Source of the DNA: Euleptes europaea
Taxonomy: Eukaryota > Chordata > Lepidosauria > Squamata > Sphaerodactylidae
Reading direction: 5' to 3'
Assembly (NCBI RefSeq): GCF_029931775.1
Contig: NC_079332.1
Location: 694,501-758,500 of the forward strand
Length of the DNA stretch: 64,000 nt
Below, in pieces: positions 45,501-57,500 of the stretch. Position 1 is the stretch's first letter, and each line of letters opens with the position of its first letter. Position numbers and translations under genes: made by a program. A model generated the notes under the pieces. That model searched no databases. It saw nothing but the letters and a program-made list of their open reading frames with translations, and was not told the origin of the DNA.

Positions 45501-48500
45501 GACCGTTTCACTCCCAAGCACTACGTGGAATTGCTCAGCGATGATGTAAGAACCTCTGGCCAGCTGCCGCTTCTGTGCGCAGTCGTCCGTCGCTTGGCAC
45601 AAGGGCAGAAATAGCGACTGAGGGCCAGGGATCTTGTGAGGGTTGTGGCTACTTTTCTTTTTAAACTTTCTTGTCCACACCGTTGGAAAAATAGCTGCAA
45701 AAATGCTTTTTCGCAAGGGCAGCAACAGCGGCTGCGGGCCAGGGATCTCTCAAGGGACTCTGCTGCTTTTCCTGTTTCAAGTTTCCAGTCCAGATGGCTG
45801 CAGAGTCGGCTTGAGAGTATACAGGCAGCGTGTGACGGAATTCCTGAAAATACCAGGGAAGGGAGATTCCTTGTGGTCAAAGAGAAGGGGGAGGCAGAGA
45901 GCCTGCAGCTTTCCCCCAAGAGGCAGTGGGAAGTTGTCTTCTGTGGCCCCAGAAGGTCGGACCAGAACCAACGGGTTGAAATTAAATCCAAAGAGTTTCC
46001 GTCCAGACATTAGGAAGAATTTCCTAACAGTTAGAGCGGTTCCTCAGTGGAACAGGCTTCCTCAGGAGGTGGTTGAGCCCTCCTTCCCTGGAGGTTTTTA
46101 AGCAGAGGCTAGATGGCCACCTGTCAGCAGTGCTGATTCTCTGACCTTAGGCAGATGATGAGAGGGAGGACACCTTGGCCCTCTTCTGGGCATGGAGTAG
46201 GGGTCACGTGGGGGAGGAGGTAGTTGTGAATGTCCTGCATTGTGCAGGGGGTTGGACTAGATGACCCTGGTGGTCCCTTCAACTATGATTCTATCTCTCT
46301 TCCGAGGAGCTCCTGCAACACAGTTTGGCACATAACCGGTTGAGCTTGGTGCAGCTGGAAAATCTGCACATAAAATAGTTAAACAGGCTGATTTCTAGTC
46401 GGGAAAGGATACTCGGGATGTTGCCGAGTGATTTCCCTGCTTCACCTTCCTTTCCGGCTCTCAGTACACAAACCGCTGCCTTCTGAAATGGCTGAAGCTG
46501 TGGGACGTGGTTGTGTTCGGGAAGGACGAGCCCCTCAGGAAGGCCAAGCCGGGGGCGGAGGCCCACCCGCCTGGAAAGTGGCCCAAAGAGCGGCAGGGGC
46601 CCTGGAAGAGCAAAGCCCAGCTGACGGAGGAGGCCCTGGAGGCCGGACTGGACCAGCACAAACGGCCCAAAATCAAGGTGAGGGAAGAGGGCTCCGAGGG
46701 CGCACCCTAGCCTACTTCACAGGGTTCTTGGGAGGATAGAATCAGGAAGGGGAAACCATGTATGCCGCTCTGCTCTCCTTGGAGAGAGGGGGAGACAGAA
46801 GTGAGACGAAGCTATAATATGGTTGTCATAAAACATTCAAAGGCGTTGCCCATGTTATTTTGGCAAGCCTAGGAATTTGGAGGCTGGGACAGCCCCTGCC
46901 TGCCTGCCTGTCTGCCAGCAAGGGGCCTGGAAGCTTGCCTTTCTTTCGTCCTGCCTCCAGGTTGCCCTGCTGTGCGGCCCCCCTGGATTGGGGAAGACCA
47001 CCCTGGCTCATATCATTGCAAAGCATGCTGGGTACAACGTGGTGGAGATGAATGCCAGGTGAGCCGCCGGGAAGGGCTGTCGGTCTTTCTCTAGGTTCAT
47101 TCTCCTCTGCAGTTCTTGTCTGGTATTTGGCAATGAACAGATTTATTGTGGTGTGCATCAATTCCCAGCGTAATTCTCATTCTCACACACACAAAGCCTC
47201 TTACAGCCAGGGTGGTGGAGTGGTTAAGAGCGGTGGTTTGGAGCGGTGGACTCTAATCTGGAGAACCGAGTTAGATTCCCCACTCCTCCACATGAGCGGC
47301 GGAGGCCAATCTGGTGAACTGGATTTGTTTCCCCCGCTCCTCCACATGAAGCCAGCTGGGTGACCTTGGGCTAGTCCAGCTCTCGCAGCCCCACCTGCCT
47401 CCCAGGATGTCTGTTGTTGGGAGGGGAAGGGAAGGTGACTGTAAGTCAGTTTGATTCTTCCTTAAGTGGTAGAGAAAGTCGACATATAAAAACCAACTCT
47501 TCTTCCTAAATATTATTTTTGTTACAGTGATGACCGCAGCCCAGACATCTTCAAAACACGGATAGAAGCTGCCACCCAAATGAGGTCTGTGCTGGGGGCC
47601 GACGAGAGACCGAACTGCCTGGTCATCGACGAGATCGACGGTGCTCCAACGGTACGAGGGATCTCTCTGGTGGAGGGAGAACGCTCCCTGTCTTCTCGGG
47701 GCTCACTTCTTTATACAAGGAGAGCAGGAAAACCTGAGATTTTAGGAGGGCTCTTTTGACAACCCCAACTGTCTCCCCCTTCTGGTTCCCAGGCGTCTAT
47801 CAATGTGCTGCTGACCATCGTCAACCGGAAGGGCGCTGAGGTGGAATTGGAAGGCGCTGCCAGCGGGGCGAGTGGGCGGAAGAGGAGGCGGGAAGGCGGC
47901 ATCCTTTTGCGCCCCATCATCTGCGTTTGCAACGACCAGTAAGGGGCTCCGTCTGGGGCAAAACCCTCTTGTGCGTGTGGAGGGTGTTTGTGTGTGTTCA
48001 CAGTCCGCTTACAGCTTTTGGGAATCTCCCAGTAGCGTTGCCCAAAGAGGCTGTTGCCCAGGGCCCCTTCCCCAGGCCCGTGTTTCTCACGGTCTCTCGC
48101 TCACCTGACCGCTCTCCGCTTCCTAGGTACGTCCCTTCTCTGCGGCAGCTGCGGCAGCAGTCTTTCCTTCTCCACTTCCCCTCGACGGCCCCATCCAGGC
48201 TGGTCCAGAGGCTGCAGGAGGTCAGTGTGAACCCAAAACGTCTCTGTTTTGGTCCTCGGCGAGAGATTTCTCTGTCGCATAAACTTGGCACGTGCGGCAG
48301 GCCTTGACGTGTGCTGGCTAGTCAGAACAGTGCAAACGATCTGGACTTCTCCGAGGTTCAGGATGCTGGCAGTTAAAGCTGAGTTTAAGATCTATCCGGT
48401 GGGAACTTCTGCCTTCTAAGGGTGTCACCACAAGTCTGCTGTGGTTTGACGGGAATCTTTTCCCCACAATCTTCTTGCCAAATGCTTGCTGCTGTGAACT

Positions 48501-51500
48501 ATATCATATTGCAGAGTCTGGTCAACTGTGGGAGAGGAGCAGCAGGAGAGCCAGCGTGGTGTAGTGGTTAAGAGCGGTGGTTTGGAGCGGTGTTCTCTGA
48601 TCTGATTCCCCACTCCTCCACGTGAGCGGCAGACTCTACTCTGGTGAACTGGGTTTGTTTCCCCGCTCCTCCACATGAAGTCAGCTGGGTGACCTTGGGC
48701 TAGTCACAGCTCTCTTAGAGCTCTCTTAGCCCCACCTACCTCACAGGGTGTCTGTTGTGGGGAGGGGATTGTAAGCCGGTTTGATTCTGCCTTAAGCGGT
48801 AGAGAAAGCCGGCATTTAAAAACCAACTCTTATTCTTCAGTTGTTGCCAGCCGTCCCAGGAAGCTTGGCCAAAGTTGGCTCTTCTATCCCCCTAAGCTCC
48901 CAGTGTCTAATCTAGCAGTAACTTCTGTAGGCATGCTTGCAGGCAGGGGCTGCAAAGAGCATTCACTTCTGCGTTTCAGATTGCCGTCCGGCAAGGCATG
49001 AAAGCCGACGCGGGGGCGCTCATGGCGTTGTGTGAAAAGACAGAGAACGACATCCGCTCCTGTATCAACACCCTGCAGGTATGTCGGAGCCTCGACGGGC
49101 TGGAAAATGCCAGGGGGCGGGCCACCTGTAGGCGCCGTCATCTCATTTTGCTGCGCTTCCCACATCTCGGGGTTCTTGGGGAATATACCCATAACTAGAG
49201 GGATCCCGTCCCCTTCAGTTTTGCTGCCGCCCCTCAATCCGTAACGCAGCCCTCAAATTCCCCACTGCCGTCTCCCTAGTTTCTGCACAGTCGGGGCCAG
49301 AAAGAGCTGAGCGTGCGGACGGTGCAGACCACGAAGGTTGGCTTGAAGGACCAGAACAAAGGGCTGTTCTTCATCTGGCAGGAGATTTTCCAGCTCCCAA
49401 AGATTCAGAGGTGAGAGAACAGGGAAGATTTGAGCGTTCGGGAAATCCTTTCCAAGCTGGCCGAGTGGGTCTGATTTCGAGTTGTCTCCACAAAGAGTGT
49501 TTCTGCACATCTCGACAGCACAGCGAATACATTTTAATATCCCAATTTCTAATCTGCAAATTGTGCAACCTCAGTCACATTTGCAGAAATGTGTTCTGCA
49601 ATCACGGGCCTGGGGAAGGGGCCCTGGGCAACAGCCTCTTTGGGCAACGCTACTGGGAGATTCCCAAAACAGTTCCCACACAAGCACACCGTGACCAAGA
49701 AGCATAGCAGAGGCTACCTGATACAGCTCTGCGTGATTTAGTCTTTCGGCTTCCAGGCAGCTATTCCAACGCGTCTACTACAGGACACCATAGCAGAACT
49801 ATCTTTTGTCCTTTGGGGAGGCTGCCTGTCGTGTCTCTATGTGAGTTACTGCTCTGACTGGTACATCCTTTGCTTGGAAAAGCAGCTTACGCAGAGGTGC
49901 CCCCCCAGTACATGTCGGTTACTTGATAAGTAGAGCTCTTTTGAGGGCATGTGGGCCCCATTTTTAAATTCAGGATTTATGTGGGGCACAAAAAGACACC
50001 TGGAAGCAGAAGGGGATTGTTTTGTACACATGAACACCTGAAGCTGCCTTACACTGAATCAGACCCTCCTGGGTCCATCAAAGTCAGTATTGTCTACTCA
50101 GACCGGCAGCAGCTCTCCAGAGTCTCAGGCAAGGGTCTTTCACATCACCTACTTGCCTGGTCCCTTTAAGTGCAGAGGCCACTGGGGATTGAACCTGGGA
50201 CCTTCTGCATGCCAAGCAGATGCTCTGCCACTGAGCCATTGGCCAGGGGTGCACCTGTCATTTGAGAATTCCCTTTTTTTGGCGAGGTAGACTTGAAGTT
50301 TGCTCCCCTCTCTTTTGTTGTTTTGAGTTGGGGTTGCAGTGTTTGGTCTGCATTCCAGCCAGCCCCGTAGATTTCCCCCTTATTCTCGATAGCTGCCCCC
50401 CCTTTCTTCTGTTCGCGCTGTCTCTCCTCCTTGACCCTCTGACTGGAGGGCTTCCTTTTCCTGTCCCAAGGCACCGGATAGGGATGGACCCTTCGAACCC
50501 AGTCCCCGTTCTCGTGAGCGGCAGGGACGATCCGTTTGTCCCGGCCACGGTCCAAACCTCCCTGAATGCCGCTGCCCAAAGATTCCACCGCATCCTGCAT
50601 CTCGGTGCGTCCTCCGGAGAACACGAAAAGCTTACCCAGGTATTCGATTCAGGGGCAGGTCTCCGTCGCAAACTTGGCTAGCCAGCTCTGACCTTTATGC
50701 CTTTCCTCGGCCTTGTCTTCCAGCCCTTAAGCTGGATGCTGCTGATCTCTTCTGCTGACAATGCTTTCTTCTGGCCCAAGAAGCCTCATGCCCTGGACTT
50801 AAAGAGAATACAGCTTTAAAAACAAAGCCACCACCCCGAATTGGGCTTGCTCCATTCCCCCCAAAATCTAGCCCACGTAGAGGAGTTCTTTAGAGACTTG
50901 CTGCAGGTCTGTTTTTAGCAATTCTCTTGAGCATAAAGAGCCCTCTCGGGGGTGGCTGCTGAAGCTGTATGCCAGTGCAGCTGTTGAGCCACGGCTGGTT
51001 CCGGATTTTGATGGGCCCTGGGCAGAGATTGCTCAGTGGAGGGGCTCCCACCCATCTTATACCCAGCACCCGGACCCCTGCTCACACCTCCCTTTTTGCC
51101 CTCACCCACCTGCGTGTGCCTCCTTCCGCTGCCTGCTCATGACCCCCCTCCCACAGCCACCTGCATGCCCTTTCCTCGCTGGCACCGGGGAGGCACGTGC
51201 GGCCGGGAGTGCTGTTGCTGTGGCCGTCGCCCTCCACATGTTCTTCCCTGGCAGTGTCAGGCAGCCTGGGTAGCCATGGGCACTGGTGGTGGAGCGCTGG
51301 CACTCAATGAGGTGCGCAGCCAAATGCCGGAGGAAGTGGGTGGGTGGGTGGGGGGCGGTGTCACTGGGTCCCGCCAGAAGCCCCGGGCCCCAGCGGATGC
51401 CCTACCTCTGGGCATGTTGTTGCTGGCTCTACCCAGGGCTCATCTGTCCTCATGGGTCTCTCCAGCCGTTCCAGCCGCCACTTAGGGCGGAGCCCAAAGA

Positions 51501-54500
51501 GTTAACAATTCCCCCGCTGCTTCCATTTCCCTCGCAGGGCTTGTACGACAACTTCCTGAGCCTGAAGCTGAAGGATTCCACTTTCGGCTCGGTCTGCCTG
51601 GCCTTGGAGTGGCTGGGCTTCTCCGACTTGGTGCACGGGGCCGTGATGCACAGGCAGAACTTCCAGCTCATGAGATACCTGCCCTTTCTCCCGGTGGCCT
51701 TCCACTTGCTCTTTGCCGTGTCCAGCATACCCAGGCTGGCGTACCCCAACAGCCAGAACGAGGCACGTATCAGCAGTGGCCCAGGGCATGGGGGTGGGAG
51801 AGGGCTGTGCGCCTGGTGCTTGTTTTCTGGTCGTCGTCCCTCACGGGACATGGCAAAGAGTGTTCTCAGGTGGCCGTTCATTGGAGACCTGTGCTCTTCG
51901 TCCCCATTTTTCTGACTTTTGCCTCACCACCTGGTCCCTGTTCCTATATAATATGCCCCAACTTGCTCAGTAGAGACTCTACAGAGTCTGAGAGAGTCTT
52001 TTGCATCCTTGGACAGTCTTTTGCAAGATGGCATCTTGGCTATCTTCTGGCATGGAGTAGGGGTCACTGGGGGTGTGTGGGGGGGAGGTAGTTGTAAATT
52101 TCCTGCATTGCGCAGGGGGTTGGACTAGATGACCCTGGTGGTCCCTTCCAACTTTATGATTCTGTGATTCCTCCACTACCTGAGATCCTTGAAACAGGGT
52201 TATCAGGGACTGAACCAGGGACTTCCAGCATTCAAAGCACGAAGCAACAGCCAATCTCAGCTTTTAAAATGTCTCTTGTCTACCCACTCGCCTGCTGCCC
52301 AGAGCCGGTCTTGTAAGTCGTTATCAATCAAGCCGATCTCTCACATCTCTGGCAGAAGTTGTGCTGTTCTGTAGCACTGTAATAAAATAGCTGCTGGAGC
52401 CACCTAGCTCACCCGTTTCTATCCCACTTTTCTTTTCCATCCAGGCTCTGGCTAAACTGACCCAGGTGCAGAACCTTGTAGCTTCAATGATATCTGGGAT
52501 TGCGCCAAACTCTCGCAGTCGTGTGGGGACTCGGTCTCTCGTGCTCGAGGCTCTTTGCCTCCTCCTGGACATCATCTCTCCGAAACTGAGGCCGGTAAGG
52601 AAGCCTCCTCTGTCTCTCCTTCATGCCGCTCTAGATTTCCTATCAGGTGAGGGGTCTGTACGCTTTGCAGGGTGACGGGTAGCGTACCAAGTGTCTCCTC
52701 GTTCACCAAGGTAATGGAAAAGGCCCGTGCTCTTGGGAAAGCTCATTCTCCGCAGGGTTTGGGCAAGGGGGCAAGGGAAGCTGTATTGACCTCTAGAGCA
52801 GTGAGGGTGAGAGAGGAAATTCCTGCCCGCTCTCTGTGCCGTTTGTAATTTCAGGTGAACACCCAGCTGTACAGCCAGAAAGAGAAGCTACAGCTGTCCG
52901 AGCTGATCAGCACCATGCTGGCGTACAATCTCACCTACCACCAGGAGCGCACCCCTGAGGGGCAATATGTCTACAAACTGGAGCCGTGAGTATGGCCGTC
53001 TTGCATTTCCATTCTGCCTTTCGTCCGTGGAACTGGTTGGCCGTTGTGCAAGACGGGAGTCCTGGACTGGACGGACCGCCGGCCTGACCCGGTAGGGCCC
53101 TTCTCACGTTCTCATGAGCAAAAGGCAGCGTACGTGGTGTGTCATCTTCTCTGGTTTTGCTGAAGCTCTGTCCGAAACGCTGTCGGGAGTTCAGCTTGCG
53201 CTCCAGGTTTCTGAAAGGGATCACCCTCAGGCCTTCAAGCAGATCTTCACGGTCAGAAGGGACTAGAAATTTAAGATTAGAGAGAGAAGAAAAAGAAGAG
53301 TTGGTTTTTATATATGCCGGCTTTCTCTACCACTTAAGGGAGAATGAAACCGGCTGACAATCGCCTTCCCTTTCCCCCTCCCCACAACAGACACCCTGTG
53401 AGGCAGGTGGGGCTGAGAGAGCTCTAAGAGAGCTTTGACTAGCCCAAGGTCACCCAGCTGGCTTCTTGTGGAGGAGTGGGGAAACAAATCCAGTTCACCA
53501 GATTAAGCCTCCGCGGCTCATGTGGAGGAGTGGGGGAATCAAACCCGGTTCTCCAGATCAGACTCCACCGCTCCAAACCACCGCTCTTAACCACTACACC
53601 ACGCTGGTTCTCCAGCGAGAGAGAGAGAGAACGCTAAAGTTCTGAGGAACAGAATTCTGTGCCTCGCAGCACCTTCTGTTCCTCTTTTTCGGGCCATGGG
53701 CCGCGCACAACGCTGCTCACTGCCAGGCATTCTCGTGCCAGAGTTAGGTGGGTTTGTGAAACACACACAAACGCACATATGTATTGTGCAGATACAGATA
53801 TCTAATTGCCTTTTAATTTTCTGATCTTGGGCAGCTTGGAAGTAAGCTCCCATTCCTAAAGCATCTCCGTTGCACCTCCCAGTATTTTTTGGAGAAAAAA
53901 GGGCGGGGGGAATAGCTTCGGTAAGGGTTGGAGGGAGCTGTGCGTGATGACCGATAACCAGGACAGAAAAGGAACTCGAGGATTCAGCTAAGCTGTTCTA
54001 TCTCTCGGTCAACCTTTTTTGGAAAGGCATGGGATCTCTCCGGCCACCCTCGTCCCTAGCAGATGGCGAACTGACAGCGAAAGTATCCGATTTCTGACCG
54101 TGCCGACTTTGGACGCACCATTTCCACCACCACCCCTCCCCACAGCGATCACCCGCCCAGTTCCCATCCCGGTTGCTTAATCGGATTTGATCCTCTTATG
54201 CCAATCTGTCTCCCTGTGTGTGTGTGTGTGTGTGCGCGGCGCGCGTTTCAAATTCACTTTATAGAATTCATAGGTCCTTTGGGGCCATACACCCGTTTCC
54301 CTTCCTCTGTGTTTAGCTATGCCGAAGGGTTTTAACAGATGGAGGAGGGGACCACACCAGCCACGGAAGCCCCTGTTCACCTGTGGCAATTCAAAAAGTC
54401 GCCTTCAGGCGACCAGGAAGGGGGACTCATAGGTCAGCCTATCTCCAAAGGACGGTCGTAGGTATGCGAGGCCTGGCAGGATGCGAATGACGGCAGGGCT

Positions 54501-57500
54501 CCTAATTTTGGCCTTGTTTGTTAGGTTGGCTTCAAAGTGGCAACGTCGCCCTTGTAGAATCATAGAGTTGGAAGGGACCACCAGGGTCATCTAGTCCAAC
54601 CCCCTGCACAATGCAGGAAATTCACAACTACCTCCCCCCCACACCCCAGCGACCCCTACTCCATGCCATCTTGTAATTGGCTCCCAACCTGTTACAGCCT
54701 GTGAATTAAGACACAGTCAACCTATTTTCTAGCCTGCTGGCCCACAAACCTGTAGCCATCATTTGTTGCCTACTGTTTGGCTAAAAGGGAGAATTGAGTA
54801 CCCGAGCCGTCTTTGAGCTTAGAAATGTTCCCTGGCCTGGAGGAGCCACCCTCTCTCGCCGTGGGGGACCAGCCAGGCTGAGGGTCTGCTTACTAGCTTC
54901 ACCCTCCCATCCAAAACTTGCCAAGAGGTTCCCAAAGAGTACTTTGGGGGGGCCGGTTGACTGGAAAATGGCACGGTCTGCGTGGTGTAATGGTTAACAG
55001 CGGTGGTTTGGAGCGGTGGAGTCTGATCTGGAGAACCGGGTTTGATTTCCCACTCTTCCACAAGAGCGGCGGAGGCTAATCTGGTGAACTGGGTTGGTTT
55101 CCCCACTTCCACACGAAGCCAGCTGGGTGACTGTAGGCTTGTCACACTCTCTCAGCCCCACCTGCCTCACAGGGTGTCTGTTGTGCGGAGGGGAAGGGAA
55201 GGTGATTGTAAGTTGGTCTGATTCTCCCTTAAGTGGTAGAGAAAGTCGGCATATAAAAACCAACTCTTCTTCCCCTTCTCCTCCTCCTCCTCCTCCTGAA
55301 TGGGTGTGTCTGGATTCTTTGGTGGCTCTTTTCTTCCTGCAGCATTTTTTTGAAAAGTCAGAAACGTGACCATCTGTTCTGCAGAATCACACCCAAGGTT
55401 AATAACTGCTAAAATGTCCTTTAGAGCCAAATCCCTCACGTTCATCCAGATGGCTTAGCGAGCATGTCTGGCTCCTTTCTTTCAAAACAAAAAACAAAAA
55501 AACCTATCAGTGCTCTGTCTGAGTTCCCCCCACCTGCCCTCTCTGCAATATCCCCGACCTGCCTCTTTCCAGGAATTATACGAATGTGGCAGAGACCCCT
55601 CCCAGCCTCTCAATCCGCTTGGAGCGAGATGCTCCCTCCGGCAGGGTGCGGCCAAAAAGGGCTTTCCGATCTGGGACCTCTCTTTGTCGCCCCGCACCCG
55701 TCGAGGCAAGATTCTCCTCCTTAATCAGATTACAGGTGGGACAGCAGGTGCATTTGGGGGCTTTCGGCAACGAAGGATGAAGCATCTGGTGATGGTTCCG
55801 GTTTCCGCTTTGCTGGCAGGGTGCTAGGATGCCTCTTGGCCCCCTGCCCCCATGTTCCAAGCCCGCTGCCGAGAGACTTTGTTCATCACCGACTGGGGGG
55901 TGCCTTTGGCAATCGCCCTCTTCCTCCTCGGTTTGATATATCTCTTCATCTACCTGCCGGCCAGCCTCCAGCAATCCTTGGCAGATAATGTTGTGAGGAA
56001 TTTAACTGAGAAGTGCGGTTACAACGGCGTGGTCAAGCAGTGAGGGCCTTGTGGGTGGTGGCCCCCTTTGCCCTGAGGGTGTTGAGGCTCACCCACTGTC
56101 ACCTGGCGTCACAAATTCTTTGGGCCTGGAGACAAGTAGCATTGGATGCGCAGGTAGCGAAGAAGACTGGCCCTCAAGTTGGAACAAGAGCGGTTTCCAA
56201 GAGAACGTATCACGTGCGGTTTTCTGAGACCTCCCGCTAACAACCTGCACGTCCCATCGGATCTCCTGAAATGCTTATTATGCCCGCTGTCTGTCACTGA
56301 GTCGGCTCCAAAGAGAAAAAGGCAGCATAACATCTGTTCACTTCATCGAAGGCAGAAGTTGTGGGAACTCGTCTTTCTTTACATGCTTGCAAAGTTGGTG
56401 TTGTGCTCAGAGGGACAGAAATTGTTTTCAAGACCCAGAAAAGCTTCAGCTCTACAGGTCAAAGGATGGCGTTGAAAAGATCTGGGAAGACAGCTGATGG
56501 GGGAGCTCTCTTGGGGTAGAGGAATCCATTCGCCCTTTCAAAGCTTTCTAGTTGTAATGGCAGACACAGGTTGCCATTACAACGACAACCAGGGACCAAA
56601 AGGGGTGACGAAGGTCACAATTATTTTTGTCTTGTATAAAACTCTGTTGTGATGGGGTTATAGCTGCCTTCTCTAAATGTCTCCTGAGAAACACCCCCCC
56701 CAGTTAAAACTGGAGTCACGCTTTACTTTTCTACCCATAAGGTTTATTTTGAAAAATTTATATGCTCCCTTTTCTACCCTCATCAGGGTCCTGAAGGGCT
56801 TTTGCTTTCTAGAGCATGAAGGAGTGAGCCTTACGCCTCCCATTTAGGAGTCACTGCTGCAGGCATGCCTCCAGGCTGGAAGGAAGTGAGCAGTGACATT
56901 CAGAGGTGCAACAGGCAGCCTTATTTGTGGGCAGGTAATTCTACTATGGGAGAGAAGGCATGGTACAGCCCGATCTCATCAGATCTCGGAAGCTAAGCAG
57001 GGTCAGCCCTGGTTAGTATTTGGACGAGAGACCAGTAAGGAATACCAGGGTTGCTGTGCAGAGGAAGGCACTGGCAAACCACCTCTGCTAGTCTCTTGCC
57101 ATGCAAACCCCAAAAAGGGGTCGCCATAAGTCGGCTGCGACTTGACAGCACTTTACACACACAATTCTACTATGTCAGAAGCCCTTGAACCGATTGCACA
57201 CGATGCAAAAAAGGCCACAGTCTTACCTGCCCATGGCAGAGATGGGCGAGGTCAGAAGAGTGATGCATTTAGAGACCCACAAGCATCTTCCTCTGTCAGG
57301 ACTTAGAAGTATGTCATTGTGGGGACTCACTTTTATCTTGTGCTTCCAGGTCACCCCACATGTGAAACAGCAAAAGATGTCTAGAGATGGATTTAATCTG
57401 CCTGTTCCCAAAGAAGTTTTAACTTGTCGGCTTTTAACTTCAAAGTGCAGGATTCTAGTCCTCATGATGTGCAGTTAATCCAAACACTGGGCAGAGATGT

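Noticed and set aside
45019-45549. 176-codon ORF crossing CHTF18 exon 7
   Set aside because: It reads exon 7 in a different frame from the conserved protein and runs through intron sequence.
51036-51485. 149-codon ORF upstream of CHTF18 exon 16
   Set aside because: It lies in intron 15, is Pro-rich and low in complexity, and does not join to the exon frame.
56957-57060. 5S rRNA-like sequence
   Set aside because: Followed by a SINE tail and lacking a normal 5S 3' end, so it is a 5S-derived SINE and not a 5S gene.
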